Shown: piece after piece, positions 17,013 to 25,598 of the stretch | Numbering within the stretch: position 1 is the stretch's first letter | Layout: the number at the start of each line of letters is the position of its first letter | NCBI RefSeq assembly: GCF_000817735.3 | Contig: NZ_JTJC03000005.1 | Span: 186,001 to 250,000 of the forward strand | Direction: 5' to 3' | Origin: Scytonema millei VB511283 | GTDB taxonomy: Bacteria; Cyanobacteriota; Cyanobacteriia; Cyanobacteriales; Chroococcidiopsidaceae | DNA length: 64,000 nt | Made by a program: the position numbers and the translations under genes | Notes under the pieces: model-generated | Databases searched by the model: none | The model's input: only the letters and a program-made list of their open reading frames with translations | Told to the model about the DNA's origin: nothing

Positions 17013-19175
17013 ATGCCTGCGTCGTCTACTGCAACCGTTACCAGTTTTCCCTTAACTGCTGTCGTGGGACAAGAAGCCATTAAAATAGCCCTGCTGCTAG
17101 CAGCCATCGATCCTGGTTTGGGAGGAGTCGCGATCGCGGGTCGTCGCGGTACGGCAAAATCAGTCATGGCGCGGGCAATACATACCCTTCTACCACCGAT
17201 TGAAGTTGTTAAAGGTTCTTTTTGTAACTGCGATCCCAATCGCCCTGAAGAATGGGATGACGAACTAAGTAGGGGCGCACAGCTGTGCGCCCCCACAGAA
17301 CAGCTGCGCGTCCCTACAGAAGTGATTCCCGCACCATTCGTACAAATTCCCTTGGGAGTCACAGAAGACAGACTCTTAGGTTCGGTGGATGTAGAACAAT
17401 CGGTCAAACAGGGAGAAACCGTATTTCAACCAGGACTGCTGGCACTTGCTCATCGTGGCGTGTTGTATGTCGATGAAATTAACTTACTCGACGACAGTAT
17501 TAGCAACCAACTGCTGACGGTTTTAACCGAGGGACGCAACCAAATCGAACGGGAAGGAATCAGTTTTGGGCATCCCTGTCAGCCTTTATTTATCGCTACG
17601 TATAACCCAGAAGAAGGAGCGTTGCGGGAACACCTACTCGATCGCATCGCGATCGCTCTTTCTGCGGATGGCGTGCTAGGTCTAGACGAACGAGTACAAG
17701 CAGTAGAACAGGCGATCGCTTACACCACCTCACCACAGCAGTTTCTCCAGCAATACGCCGAAGATCTCGACAATCTCAAAACTCAAATTATCTTGGCGCG
17801 AGAGTGGCTCAAAGACGTACAAATTACCCACGAGCAAATTGCCTATTTAGTCGATGAAGCAGTACGCGCTAGAGTCCAGGGACACCGCGCCGAACTTTAC
17901 GCCGTGCGAGTCGCCAAAGCCGCCGCCGCTTTAGAAGGCAGAACCACCGTTACAGCCGAAGATTTGCGTCGCGCCGTAGAATTAGTCATCGTCCCGAGAG
18001 CAACAGTCGTACAAACTCCACCCGAAGAACCACCACCCCCGCCACCTCCGCCACCCCAAAACCAAGACGAACCCGAAGATGAGTCTAACCAGGAACAGGA
18101 GGAGCAAGAAGAGAAGGACGAACAGGAAGAACCTGACAACGAGCAAACACCGCCCAATATTCCTGAAGAATTTGTTTTTGATGCCGAAGGTGTAATTCTC
18201 GACGACAGCGTGCTTTACTTCGCACAGATGGCACAGCGACGTGGTAAGTCCGGCAGTCGCAGTTTAATTTTCTCCGAAGATCGGGGACGATACGTCAAAC
18301 CGATGTTACCCAAAGGTCCAGTGCGACGAATTGCAGTAGATGCCACGTTAAGAGCAGCTGCACCTTATCAGAAGGCAAGGCGGGAGAGGCAGGGAGTAGG
18401 GAGCAGGGAGCAGGGAGCAGGGGGGAAGAGAGCTGGGAGAACTAGGGAGGCTGGGGGAGTAATTCCAGCCACTAACCACCAGTCACTAGCCACTAGCTAC
18501 TCTCCCGACTCCCGCCAAAAAAGAGTATTTGTCGAGCAGGGAGATATTCGCTCCAAGCGTCTCGTCCGCAAAGCGGGAGCGTTGATCGTGTTTGTGGTTG
18601 ATGCTTCTGGCTCGATGGCGTTGAATCGGATGCAATCGGCTAAGGGAGCAGTTTTTCAGCTCTTGACAGAAGCATATGAAAATCGCGACCAAGTGGCATT
18701 GATCCCGTTTCGTGGCGAACAGGCAGAGGTGTTGTTGCCTCCTACCCGTTCGATCGCTTTGGCGCGTAAACGATTGGAATTGTTGCCTTGCGGTGGTGGT
18801 TCGCCCCTAGCGCATGGTTTGACGCAAGCGGTACGGGTGGGAATTAATGCTCAAATGGCAGGAGATATCGGGCAAGTGGTCGTTGTGGCAATTACCGATG
18901 GACGGGGGAATATTCCTCTGGCGCGATCGCTAGGCGAACCCTTACCAGAGGGAGAAAAACCCGATATCAAGAAAGAACTGCTGGAAATCGCCGCTAGAAT
19001 TCGCGGATTGGGAATACAACTGTTGGTCATCGACACTGAAAATAAATTTATCTCTACGGGTTTTGCTAAAGAACTAGCTCAAACCGCGGGAGGCAAATAC
19101 TATCACCTACCCAAAGCTACCGATTCCGCGATCGCTGGTGTGGCTAAAAGTGCAATTAATGCGATTAGGGGTTAG
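17013..19175 (+). CDS. chlD: Magnesium chelatase ATPase subunit D
   Basis: ChlD works with ChlI and ChlH to insert Mg2+ into protoporphyrin IX, the first committed step to chlorophyll. Residues 1-320 form the AAA+ domain ([35 protein letters not shown]). A Pro run and an acidic Glu/Asp/Gln linker follow (about 333-380). The C-terminal VWA domain has the MIDAS motif DASGS at 530-534. At 720 residues it is longer than usual. Two segments look foreign: residues about 86-102, coded by a palindromic repeat, and about 461-500, coded by heptad repeats. Both keep the frame, so the protein is probably functional. Confidence 0.95.
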   Translation: MPASSTATVTSFPLTAVVGQEAIKIALLLAAIDPGLGGVAIAGRRGTAKSVMARAIHTLLPPIEVVKGSFCNCDPNRPEEWDDELSRGAQLCAPTEQLRVPTEVIPAPFVQIPLGVTEDRLLGSVDVEQSVKQGETVFQPGLLALAHRGVLYVDEINLLDDSISNQLLTVLTEGRNQIEREGISFGHPCQPLFIATYNPEEGALREHLLDRIAIALSADGVLGLDERVQAVEQAIAYTTSPQQFLQQYAEDLDNLKTQIILAREWLKDVQITHEQIAYLVDEAVRARVQGHRAELYAVRVAKAAAALEGRTTVTAEDLRRAVELVIVPRATVVQTPPEEPPPPPPPPPQNQDEPEDESNQEQEEQEEKDEQEEPDNEQTPPNIPEEFVFDAEGVILDDSVLYFAQMAQRRGKSGSRSLIFSEDRGRYVKPMLPKGPVRRIAVDATLRAAAPYQKARRERQGVGSREQGAGGKRAGRTREAGGVIPATNHQSLATSYSPDSRQKRVFVEQGDIRSKRLVRKAGALIVFVVDASGSMALNRMQSAKGAVFQLLTEAYENRDQVALIPFRGEQAEVLLPPTRSIALARKRLELLPCGGGSPLAHGLTQAVRVGINAQMAGDIGQVVVVAITDGRGNIPLARSLGEPLPEGEKPDIKKELLEIAARIRGLGIQLLVIDTENKFISTGFAKELAQTAGGKYYHLPKATDSAIAGVAKSAINAIRG
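17269..17318. repeat. Palindromic repeat inside chlD
   Basis: GTAGGGGCGCACAGCTGTGC begins a near-perfect palindrome, followed by a second partial arm ending GCGTCCCTAC. The first half is shared with the intergenic repeat at 53534-53561. Here it is translated in frame into the AAA+ domain of ChlD just before [14 protein letters not shown], a site where ChlD proteins normally have a short loop. Confidence 0.75.
18391..18512. repeat. Heptad-repeat insertion inside chlD
   Basis: GGGAGTA and GGGAGCA heptads, then CCACTAG/CCAGTCA-type and CTCCCGA units, run through the coding strand. They are the same units seen between genes elsewhere (for example 8760, 49680, 62430). Translation adds about 40 Gly/Arg/Ala/Ser-rich residues between KARRERQ and [11 protein letters not shown], just ahead of the VWA domain. 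The frame is kept. Confidence 0.8.
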
Positions 19176-19199
19176 GGAGTAGGGACAAGGGGGACAAGG

Positions 19200-19276
<77 letters not shown>

Positions 19277-19363
19277 TCTCCACTCACTTTTAACTAGATT
19301 TAACTTCTATCTGCTAGCAATCCAGATATATTAAGAGGATTGTGTAGCTATTTGTGGCTGCTT

Positions 19364-21142
19364 ATGGATAAAGTAGGCGACCCAGCTACCAAGTATGCCA
19401 TATATGTAGCTACGGCAGTCTTGGTACTGGGTTTTATCATTACGCTCGTCCGCAACGGAATACAAATTCTTGCTGATGTCAGTTTCTGGTTGGGTTTGTA
19501 TGGCTGGTTGGCTGCCGGGATCGTTGTCGGCTATTTAGTTTATCTGGGACTGCGAATTTTAGGATGGCGCTCTTCAGAAGAAGCGGAGCCAAATGTCACG
19601 GATACTTCAGGGATTATCTATAGAGCGATCGCTCCAACCGCAACTGAAAGAGGAGCTGGGGCGATCGCCACTCGTTCTAAAATCTCGGCGGGCGAACTTC
19701 CACCCTGGGAAGTTGCCGATCTCCCCGCACCGCCGCCATTTAGTTTTAATAATGCGATCGCTCTAATTGGACCTGGAGCAATTCTCTTGGGGACTTCGAT
19801 TGGTAGCGGTGAATGGTTGCTGGGTCCAGCGGTGACGGCTCAGTATGGTGGTTTTATGTTGTGGATTGCCACAACTTCGATTATTCTCCAAGTCGTCATG
19901 AACATGGAGTTTATTCGCTACACCCTGTACACGGGCGAACCGATCTATACGGGTTTTATGCGGACTAAACCAGGACCCCGCTTCTGGGCAATTTTTTATT
20001 CTGTCCTGGCGTTTTTGCAACTAGGATGGCCTGGGTGGGCTTCTTCGGCGGCTACGGCTCTGACTGCAATGTTTGTCGGCGATATCCCAGGACCAGAACA
20101 CGCAGAAACGATCGAAGCATTTGGCTTATTCTGGTTCCTATCTACAGTGGCGATCGTTGCTTTTGGAGCCAAAATTGAGCGGACGATGGAAGTCGTGCAA
20201 TGGTTTTTTGTTGGGGCAATCCTCCTGTTCTTAACCGTCATTGCTCTGGGTTTTACTGCTCCCGAGACCTGGGGTCGAGCGGTTACGGGTTTTCTCCGCT
20301 TCGGCACGATTCCGCCCAATGTTGATTGGCTGAAAGTGGGAGGCTTTGCGGCTTTTGCTGGTGCGGGAGGAGTCTTAAATGGAACGCTAAGTAACTGGTT
20401 TCGCGACAAGGGATTGGGCATGGGGGGCGTAGTGGGATACATTCCGGCACTGATTGGCGGTCGCCGTATGTCTCTGACTCCCACGGGTAAAGTCTTTCCC
20501 TTAACTACCGAAAACAAGAAGCGTTGGCGCGAATGGTGGAAGTATGCCATTACCGACCAATATGGTGTTTGGGTGCTGGGATGTTTCTTAGGAATGGGAC
20601 TGCCAGCCTTGTTGACTTTGCAGTTTATTCCGCCTGGAACTCGCTTTGACAACCAATTTGCGATCGCGGTCTATCAAGCGCAATACCTATCGCGGGAAGA
20701 TACCACTAGCATTATGTGGTTTATTACTCTATTGGTAGGCTTTTGGATTCTCTACAGTACCCAACTTGGGATCACGGATGTCTTTGCGCGTATGGTGACA
20801 GATATGGTGTGGTCGGGCAGCAGCCACATTCGCGCTTGGCGAGGGGGAGATATTCGTTTTGTTTACTACAGCGTCCTCTCTTTGTTTACTCTGTGGGGGG
20901 TTTTTATTCTCTTGTCGGGGATCAAGCCCTTTTTCTTAATTCTCCTGAGTGCGAACATTGCAGGCTTAAATTTTGTCTTTCTAGGTTTGCACGCTCTCTA
21001 TGTCAATCGCAAATTTCTCCCTGCCGAATTGCGATCGCCGCTATGGCGAGAGGCGATCGTCTTACTCTCAGTCGTGTTTTTCGGTTTTTTCTTCTGCCAA
21101 GCCTTACCGAGTATTATCGGACAGTTTACCCAAGGAGGATAA
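19364..21142 (+). CDS. Nramp-like membrane transporter lacking the DPGN metal motif
   Basis: Start is set at ATG 19364; a TTG at 19340 would add eight residues. The roughly 592-residue protein has two N-terminal helices (about 11-35 and 45-64), a polar linker, then about 11 helices. The core opens IGPGAILLGTSIGSGEWLLG, which aligns with helix 1 of Nramp transporters (GPG...) but has SGEW where metal transporters have DPGN. The helix 6 region reads FAGAGGVLNGTLSNW, with no MPH motif. It therefore belongs to the wider Nramp/LeuT-fold group, but metal transport is doubtful. The substrate is unknown. Confidence 0.78.
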   Translation: MDKVGDPATKYAIYVATAVLVLGFIITLVRNGIQILADVSFWLGLYGWLAAGIVVGYLVYLGLRILGWRSSEEAEPNVTDTSGIIYRAIAPTATERGAGAIATRSKISAGELPPWEVADLPAPPPFSFNNAIALIGPGAILLGTSIGSGEWLLGPAVTAQYGGFMLWIATTSIILQVVMNMEFIRYTLYTGEPIYTGFMRTKPGPRFWAIFYSVLAFLQLGWPGWASSAATALTAMFVGDIPGPEHAETIEAFGLFWFLSTVAIVAFGAKIERTMEVVQWFFVGAILLFLTVIALGFTAPETWGRAVTGFLRFGTIPPNVDWLKVGGFAAFAGAGGVLNGTLSNWFRDKGLGMGGVVGYIPALIGGRRMSLTPTGKVFPLTTENKKRWREWWKYAITDQYGVWVLGCFLGMGLPALLTLQFIPPGTRFDNQFAIAVYQAQYLSREDTTSIMWFITLLVGFWILYSTQLGITDVFARMVTDMVWSGSSHIRAWRGGDIRFVYYSVLSLFTLWGVFILLSGIKPFFLILLSANIAGLNFVFLGLHALYVNRKFLPAELRSPLWREAIVLLSVVFFGFFFCQALPSIIGQFTQGG

Positions 21143-21224
21143 TGTCTCTTTCTTAACTAAGTAGGAGAAATTAGTTTCTTTGAGTTCTTTCGACCCATTC
21201 AGCAATCGGAATACAATATAGTGC

Positions 21225-21430
21225 GATCGCGCGGTTACAACCTCAAACAAGTTCTCGTGGCGCTAGGAGGTATTGCCTTCTACAGCCATCCAGGAGTAAG
21301 GTTTCTATCCACTGATTCGCCGGATCTTCGTAGTTTATCGCGAGGATGGCAGTTTAGATGAAGTGGCTGGAAGAGCTTACGCTAACCTGCTGCTATCCAC
21401 AAAAGGTCAAAAACTTGTCGATCGAGTGGG
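21225..21430 (+). pseudogene. Remnant of a PstS-like substrate-binding protein gene
   Basis: Broken frames here resemble the C-terminal part of the intact protein at 22225-23409. GGIAFYS matches its ATPGAISYSS region, and after a deletion and frame change YPLIRRIFVVYREDGSLDEV followed by AGRAYANLLLSTKGQKLVDR matches its YPITRRLFIVIRRDRTPDER and AGVAYTNLLLSHEGQQIVEK. The frame has lost its start and an in-frame stop and shift separate the pieces. It is a decayed paralogue about 1 kb from the living copy. Heptads follow directly. Confidence 0.75.
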
Positions 21431-21563
21431 GTGTGGGGTGTAGGGTGTGGAGATTATAAATTTCTTTCTCCGCGACTCTCCGCGACTCTCCCTCAGCCTC
21501 CTCAGCTCTCTTCTCTCCCTTGTCCCCTCTTACTCGCTCCTCGCTCCTCGCTCCTCGCTCCTA
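21431..21563. repeat. GGGGTGT, CTCTCCG and CGCTCCT heptad tracts
   Basis: Tandem 7-bp units (GTGGGGT, CGACTCTC-type, TCGCTCC x4) fill the gap between the PstS remnant and the next gene. The open frame extends into this tract, but the true start of the next gene is downstream of it. Confidence 0.7.
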
Positions 21564-21594
21564 TAAAATCTACACAAATAAAATTAGGTGCATT

Positions 21595-22104
21595 ATGTCG
21601 TCGCAAAATCATCCTTTACCCCGTTTGATTCTCGCTTTTGTAGCTGGATTTTTATCAGTTTTACTATTTCATCAACTGGCACTATTGTTGTTACACAGTA
21701 TTGGTTTTGCACCTGCTAAGTTAACAGCTTATGCAATGAAGGCAACACAACCTTTCGGTATTCCCCGCGTCTGGTCGCTTGCTTTTTGGGGTGGAGTTTG
21801 GGGAATTGTATTGGTTTTATTTGTTTCTTTTTTTCGGCAAGGGTTGGGAATTTGGGGGACAGCACTGCTGTTTGGCGCGATCGCACCTAGTCTTGTCAGT
21901 TGGTTTATCGCCATGCCCCTAAGAGGGGAACCCGTCGGTGGTGGCTGGCAACCCAACGGTATTGCTACAGCCTTAATTCTCAATGGTATTTGGGGTTTAG
22001 GTACAATTTTGCTCTACCGCTTAATTTCGTTAAGCGTACTCGGTCGCAAGCGACGTAGCACCAACGGTTTAGAGTCGGGAGAAAAAGAGAGAATTCGCCA
22101 CTAG
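21595..22104 (+). CDS. Small multi-pass membrane protein, unknown function
   Basis: The start is ATG 21595, since the frame upstream is heptad repeat. The 169-residue protein has four hydrophobic segments: about 10-35 (LILAFVAGFLSVLLFHQ), 58-82 (WSLAFWGGVWGIVLVLFVSF), 87-105 and 122-142. It ends in a basic tail (GRKRRS). I do not recognise the family, although similar cyanobacterial inner-membrane proteins exist. It is followed by CAGTTAT heptads. Confidence 0.72.
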   Translation: MSSQNHPLPRLILAFVAGFLSVLLFHQLALLLLHSIGFAPAKLTAYAMKATQPFGIPRVWSLAFWGGVWGIVLVLFVSFFRQGLGIWGTALLFGAIAPSLVSWFIAMPLRGEPVGGGWQPNGIATALILNGIWGLGTILLYRLISLSVLGRKRRSTNGLESGEKERIRH

Positions 22105-22109
22105 AAGTC

Positions 22110-22146
22110 GGTTATCAGTTATCAGTTATCAGTTATCAGTTATCAG
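22110..22146. repeat. CAGTTAT heptad tract
   Basis: Four to five tandem GTTATCA units lie between the membrane protein gene and the zinc-ribbon fusion gene. It is the same unit, in reverse, as the array at 1963-2013. Confidence 0.75.
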
Positions 22147-22224
22147 GGAGCGCACGAGCAGTTAGTTCTGACTTACGACGTGCAGCTTACGACTTGCGAC
22201 TTGTCCCCACACACCACCTTTCTT

Positions 22225-23409
22225 ATGAAAGTTCATCAAACTAAAATTAATTGCCGTGTCTGTGGTTACGATGAAAATCCTGGTGATGCTGGTCATTGTC
22301 GGCGTTGCCACTCTACATTAAACCGCAGTTTTAACAAGTCCGCTAACAATTCTCAAACTAAAAACTCGTCTGCTTTTCCCTGGTCGGTCATACCGTTGAT
22401 TGCGTTACTTTTAGGAACGGGTGGGATGTACTGGTTCTACAGAAGTCATACAACTGCTACTTTGAAAGATAAACCGAGTGCAGTTGTTACGCCCACACAA
22501 CAACCGCTAGCAAAACAGCCTCCAGCAACAGCATCCAATGCGGCTGATATTCAAACCTATGCGTCGATGCAGGATGTTCCTAACGTTCCTACAGGTGTCT
22601 TTAACTTTGGTGGCGCAACCTGTTTTGCTGCCATGACTGCCCACGGAATGCACTCTAGTATTGCCAAGGTTCACCCAAATTTCCATCTACGCTACACCGA
22701 ACCACCGCTTAACGTTCCACCAGGTTGTAGTACGGGAATCGGTATGTTGCTTGATGGCGAACTCAGTTTTGCTCAAAATGGTCGCTCTGTGTCAGATGCA
22801 GAGTATCGCAAAGCCAAAGAACGTAACTTTACTCTGCAACAAGTGCCAGTGGCAATTGATGGGATTGTATTTTTTACCCACCGCAATGTTGCCTTACCTG
22901 GACTGTCGGTGAAACAACTTCAAGATATTTTCCTGGGCAAAGTGACTAACTGGAAACAGGTAGGGGGACCAGATCGAGCGATCGCGCCCATTTCTCAAGA
23001 CCCCAAGGTTCACGCTACGCTCAAATTACTGCTAAGCGATCGCATCAATAATTTGGGTCGTAATGTCAAGCTCGTGCGCGACTATACCACAGCCATGCGA
23101 CGAGTTGCTGCTACCCCGGGGGCGATCTCTTACAGTTCGGCTTCTATTGCTGCCGGACAGCGATCGATTCACCTGTTAAGCTTGGCTAGAGGTAGCTCTA
23201 AAAATTACGTTTCACCCGTAATCGCAGGCGAGCGCGTCAATGTTCCTGCCCTGCGAGATGGCTCTTATCCGATTACTCGCCGTCTCTTTATCGTCATTCG
23301 CCGCGACCGGACTCCTGACGAACGAGCAGGAGTTGCTTACACCAACTTGTTACTCTCGCATGAAGGACAGCAAATTGTTGAAAAAGCTGGATTTGCAGCA
23401 ATTCATTAA
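22225..23409 (+). CDS. Zinc-ribbon, membrane-anchored PstS-like substrate-binding protein
   Basis: Start set at ATG 22225; a GTG at 22180 is possible. The 394-residue protein starts with a zinc ribbon (CRVC at 8-11, CRRC at 22-25), has one membrane helix near 46-61, a Thr/Pro/Ala linker, and then a periplasmic-binding domain of the PBP-like (phosphate-binding PstS) type: FNFGGATCFAA, GIGMLLDGELSFAQNGRS, and VKQLQDIFLGKVTNWKQVGG. Such proteins fuse a cytoplasmic zinc finger to an outward-facing binding domain. The ligand is not certain to be phosphate. A decayed paralogue lies upstream at 21225-21430. Confidence 0.85.
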   Translation: MKVHQTKINCRVCGYDENPGDAGHCRRCHSTLNRSFNKSANNSQTKNSSAFPWSVIPLIALLLGTGGMYWFYRSHTTATLKDKPSAVVTPTQQPLAKQPPATASNAADIQTYASMQDVPNVPTGVFNFGGATCFAAMTAHGMHSSIAKVHPNFHLRYTEPPLNVPPGCSTGIGMLLDGELSFAQNGRSVSDAEYRKAKERNFTLQQVPVAIDGIVFFTHRNVALPGLSVKQLQDIFLGKVTNWKQVGGPDRAIAPISQDPKVHATLKLLLSDRINNLGRNVKLVRDYTTAMRRVAATPGAISYSSASIAAGQRSIHLLSLARGSSKNYVSPVIAGERVNVPALRDGSYPITRRLFIVIRRDRTPDERAGVAYTNLLLSHEGQQIVEKAGFAAIH

Positions 23410-23465
23410 AACTTATTTGCAAAACATACTTGCAAGTCGCCATGCGACTTGCAAACATTCTCTCC

Positions 23466-24710
23466 TCAACTCACAGTCACGGGATGGCTGACAACCGCAT
23501 TGTACAAATAGCCTTTGGCGTTGAAAGGCACTGAAACTGGTTGGGTATTGCCTTTAGTATCTGTAGCCTTTGCCTGAAGCTGATATTTGCCAGGACGAGC
23601 ATTCCAATCAACATCCCATCTCACCCATGCTCCATCAAGATTAGGCTCTCGGAGTCGTGCCGCTTGCCAGGTTTTGCCACCATCAAGGCTTACCTCAACT
23701 TTGGCAATTTTACCGCCAGCAGACCAAGAACGCCCTCGCAATAAATGTTCTCCTGCGGGCATCTTGGCATCCCAAGCTAGCTCGAAAGCACTTTTGATAT
23801 TTTGCGCCGTGATAATCGTGCCTTTAGCAGGGGGATTAGGTTGATAGTCGGAGCCGATTAAGACATAACTTTCCGTGTTCCAAGTGGAAAACAGAGGTTT
23901 TTCTGAAACTTCAATCCGCCCTACCCATTTAATACTAGCCGCACCCAGCCAGCCTGGAACGAAGGCACGGATGGGAAAACCGTGGTCGGCTGGTAGAGTT
24001 TGCCCGTTCATCGCATAGACGAGCAATGTATCTTCCTCTAATGCCTTCGCCAGGGACATCGGACGGCGAACTTTCTTTTCGTCTAATCCTTCTGGCATTA
24101 CGTCTTTTGCGGTGCGTTTGACTCCTGCGAGTTGCAGCACCTCCCGCAGAGGTACGCCCGTCCATTCTGCCACACCGATTGCGCCCAGTTTCCACGGCGC
24201 TCCATCAGCTTTTTTCCCCTGGACGGATTCAAAAAAGCTGCGACCGTTACCAGCACACTCTAGCGCTCGAATCACCGAGACTGACGGCAGAGAAAGGAGT
24301 TCGTCGTAAGTAAACTCCCTCGGACGAGAAACCCCAGACCCTTCAACCCGCAAGCGCCATGTTTTCCGATCGATTTTAGGGGTAGCCGTGTGGTTGCGGA
24401 CGTAGAACAGCTCGTTGGGAACTAGATAGCCTCGATCGTACATGGCTTCCCAACGCATTTCTTGTTGAATGCCTTTGTAATCGTAAAAAAGTTCTGGAGG
24501 AACTGATTTAACTACCTCCCCAGCAGCTAGAGCGGGTTCTTCTAGCCGTAAGCGTGGTAAACCGCTACCAATTGCTATTCCTGCACCGACAGTCATAAAT
24601 TGCAGGAATTTCTGGCGCGACATACCTAAAGTTTTCGCTTTCTGCCAGACAAATTCATCGGCTCTAGCTTGCTGGTAAACTTTTTCGACTAGCAGATCGT
24701 CTTCTCTCAT
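23466..24710 (-). CDS. Sulfite oxidase-type molybdopterin oxidoreductase
   Basis: The 414-residue protein has the molybdopterin fold of the sulfite oxidase family: FYVRNHTATPKID (102-114), the Mo-ligand Cys152 in RALECAGNGR, WTGVPLREVL and GFPIRAFVPGWLGAASIKW. A Mo-co dimerisation domain with immunoglobulin fold (about 300-405) ends the chain. An N-terminal MSRQKFLQFMTVGAG resembles a Tat signal, but has RQ in place of RR, so export is unsure. There is no heme domain. Sulfite is the likely substrate, with an unknown electron acceptor. The gene stands alone. Confidence 0.88.
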   Translation of the reverse strand: MREDDLLVEKVYQQARADEFVWQKAKTLGMSRQKFLQFMTVGAGIAIGSGLPRLRLEEPALAAGEVVKSVPPELFYDYKGIQQEMRWEAMYDRGYLVPNELFYVRNHTATPKIDRKTWRLRVEGSGVSRPREFTYDELLSLPSVSVIRALECAGNGRSFFESVQGKKADGAPWKLGAIGVAEWTGVPLREVLQLAGVKRTAKDVMPEGLDEKKVRRPMSLAKALEEDTLLVYAMNGQTLPADHGFPIRAFVPGWLGAASIKWVGRIEVSEKPLFSTWNTESYVLIGSDYQPNPPAKGTIITAQNIKSAFELAWDAKMPAGEHLLRGRSWSAGGKIAKVEVSLDGGKTWQAARLREPNLDGAWVRWDVDWNARPGKYQLQAKATDTKGNTQPVSVPFNAKGYLYNAVVSHPVTVS

Positions 24711-25204
24711 GCCTTATATCTCCAGTCGAGTAAATAAGAACAATATAAAGCTAATTAGCAAATTTTCAAGTAAACAAACAGTTAAGATGACAAATGAAAT
24801 TTCTGAAAAACACTGGGCATTTAAATATAGCTATTTCGCTAGATAACAGATTAGTTTTAATGTAGTAATTCCAAACTGAGACGGACTTATACCAGTTCTT
24901 TGCAACTATATGTCACAGACTATATGTCACAAAGATATGCCGCAGCAAATACCCTAACTCTCCTTGTAAAAAAGGGAACCAGTGGAGAGCGAATTTTGGA
25001 CAAAAATAAAGAGAAATAGTATCGGTATTAAGACTGTCATCGATCGCTGATTAGTTATTGGTCATCGACCAAATACGAATCGTAGTAAAAGCGTTTTTTA
25101 ATTAGATGTTTTATGACTCAAATCAGCATTGTATTTATGTCTTAGCTGTAAAACTTAAACAAAGACCTACAAAGTCAAGACGCGGAATTTTACGCCTCCA
25201 TCCC
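24711..25204. other. Intergenic stretch without a gene
   Basis: About 490 bp between divergent genes. It has a near-repeat TATATGTCACA at 24906-24928 and a short CCCTAACTCTCC/AAAGGGAACC dyad near 24952-24984. No small gene or RNA was recognised. Promoters for the sulfite oxidase-type gene must lie here, but no boxes are clear. Confidence 0.4.
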
Positions 25205-25257
25205 TTGACATTTAAGTAAAAGCTTATATATTCTATTATTTAAGTAAATGCTTAAAT
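25205..25257 (+). promoter_or_regulatory. Sigma-70-type promoter with two ArsR-family operators
   Basis: TTGACA (25205-25210) and TATATT (25227-25232) are spaced 16 bp. Two near-identical sites overlap the promoter: TTTAAGTAAAAGCTTA (25211-25226) in the spacer, and ATTTAAG-TAAATG-CTTAAAT (25238-25257), a perfect 7-bp dyad, around the likely start of transcription. Both lie just before the ArsR-family gene at 25263, so autorepression is likely. Confidence 0.75.
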
Positions 25258-25262
25258 AAAGT

Positions 25263-25598
25263 ATGAGTAGACCCGCGGCGGGTGGAGATATTTTTCAGGC
25301 GATCGCCGATCCGACACGACGAGCGTTGTTGGATCGCTTACGTGACGGCGAACAACCAGTGAAACAACTGGCTGAACCTTTTGCCATGTCTCTACCAGCC
25401 ATCTCTCAGCATTTGCAGGTGTTGTGTGAAGTCGGCTTAGTTACCCAACGGCGGGAAGGACGGCAGCGCCTCTATCAGTTAAATCCTGCACCTTTAAAAC
25501 AGGTGTCGGAATGGGTGTCGCATTACGAACAGTTCTGGCAAGAGAAATTAGCCGCTCTCGGTGCATATTTGGAGAATAACCCATGCTCAGAGGATTAA
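25263..25598 (+). CDS. ArsR-family winged-helix regulator
   Basis: The 111 residues form a winged helix-turn-helix: FQAIADPTRRALLDRLRDGE (11-30), the recognition region PFAMSLPAISQHLQVLCEVG (about 39-58) and a wing TQRREGRQRLYQLNP. No metal-binding CxC motif is seen, which places it in the group of ArsR regulators that partner with SRPBCC/AHSA1 proteins. It overlaps the next gene by 16 bp, and the two form an operon. Two operator-like dyads just upstream suggest autoregulation. Confidence 0.92.
   Translation: MSRPAAGGDIFQAIADPTRRALLDRLRDGEQPVKQLAEPFAMSLPAISQHLQVLCEVGLVTQRREGRQRLYQLNPAPLKQVSEWVSHYEQFWQEKLAALGAYLENNPCSED

Noticed and set aside
17897-18157. Antisense Ser/Gly-rich reading frame in chlD
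   Set aside because: It is the complement of the Pro-rich and acidic linker of ChlD and has no ribosome site.
19996-20652. Long antisense frame opposite the Nramp-like gene
   Set aside because: The plus strand encodes a clear polytopic membrane protein; the antisense frame has no family features and arises from codon bias.
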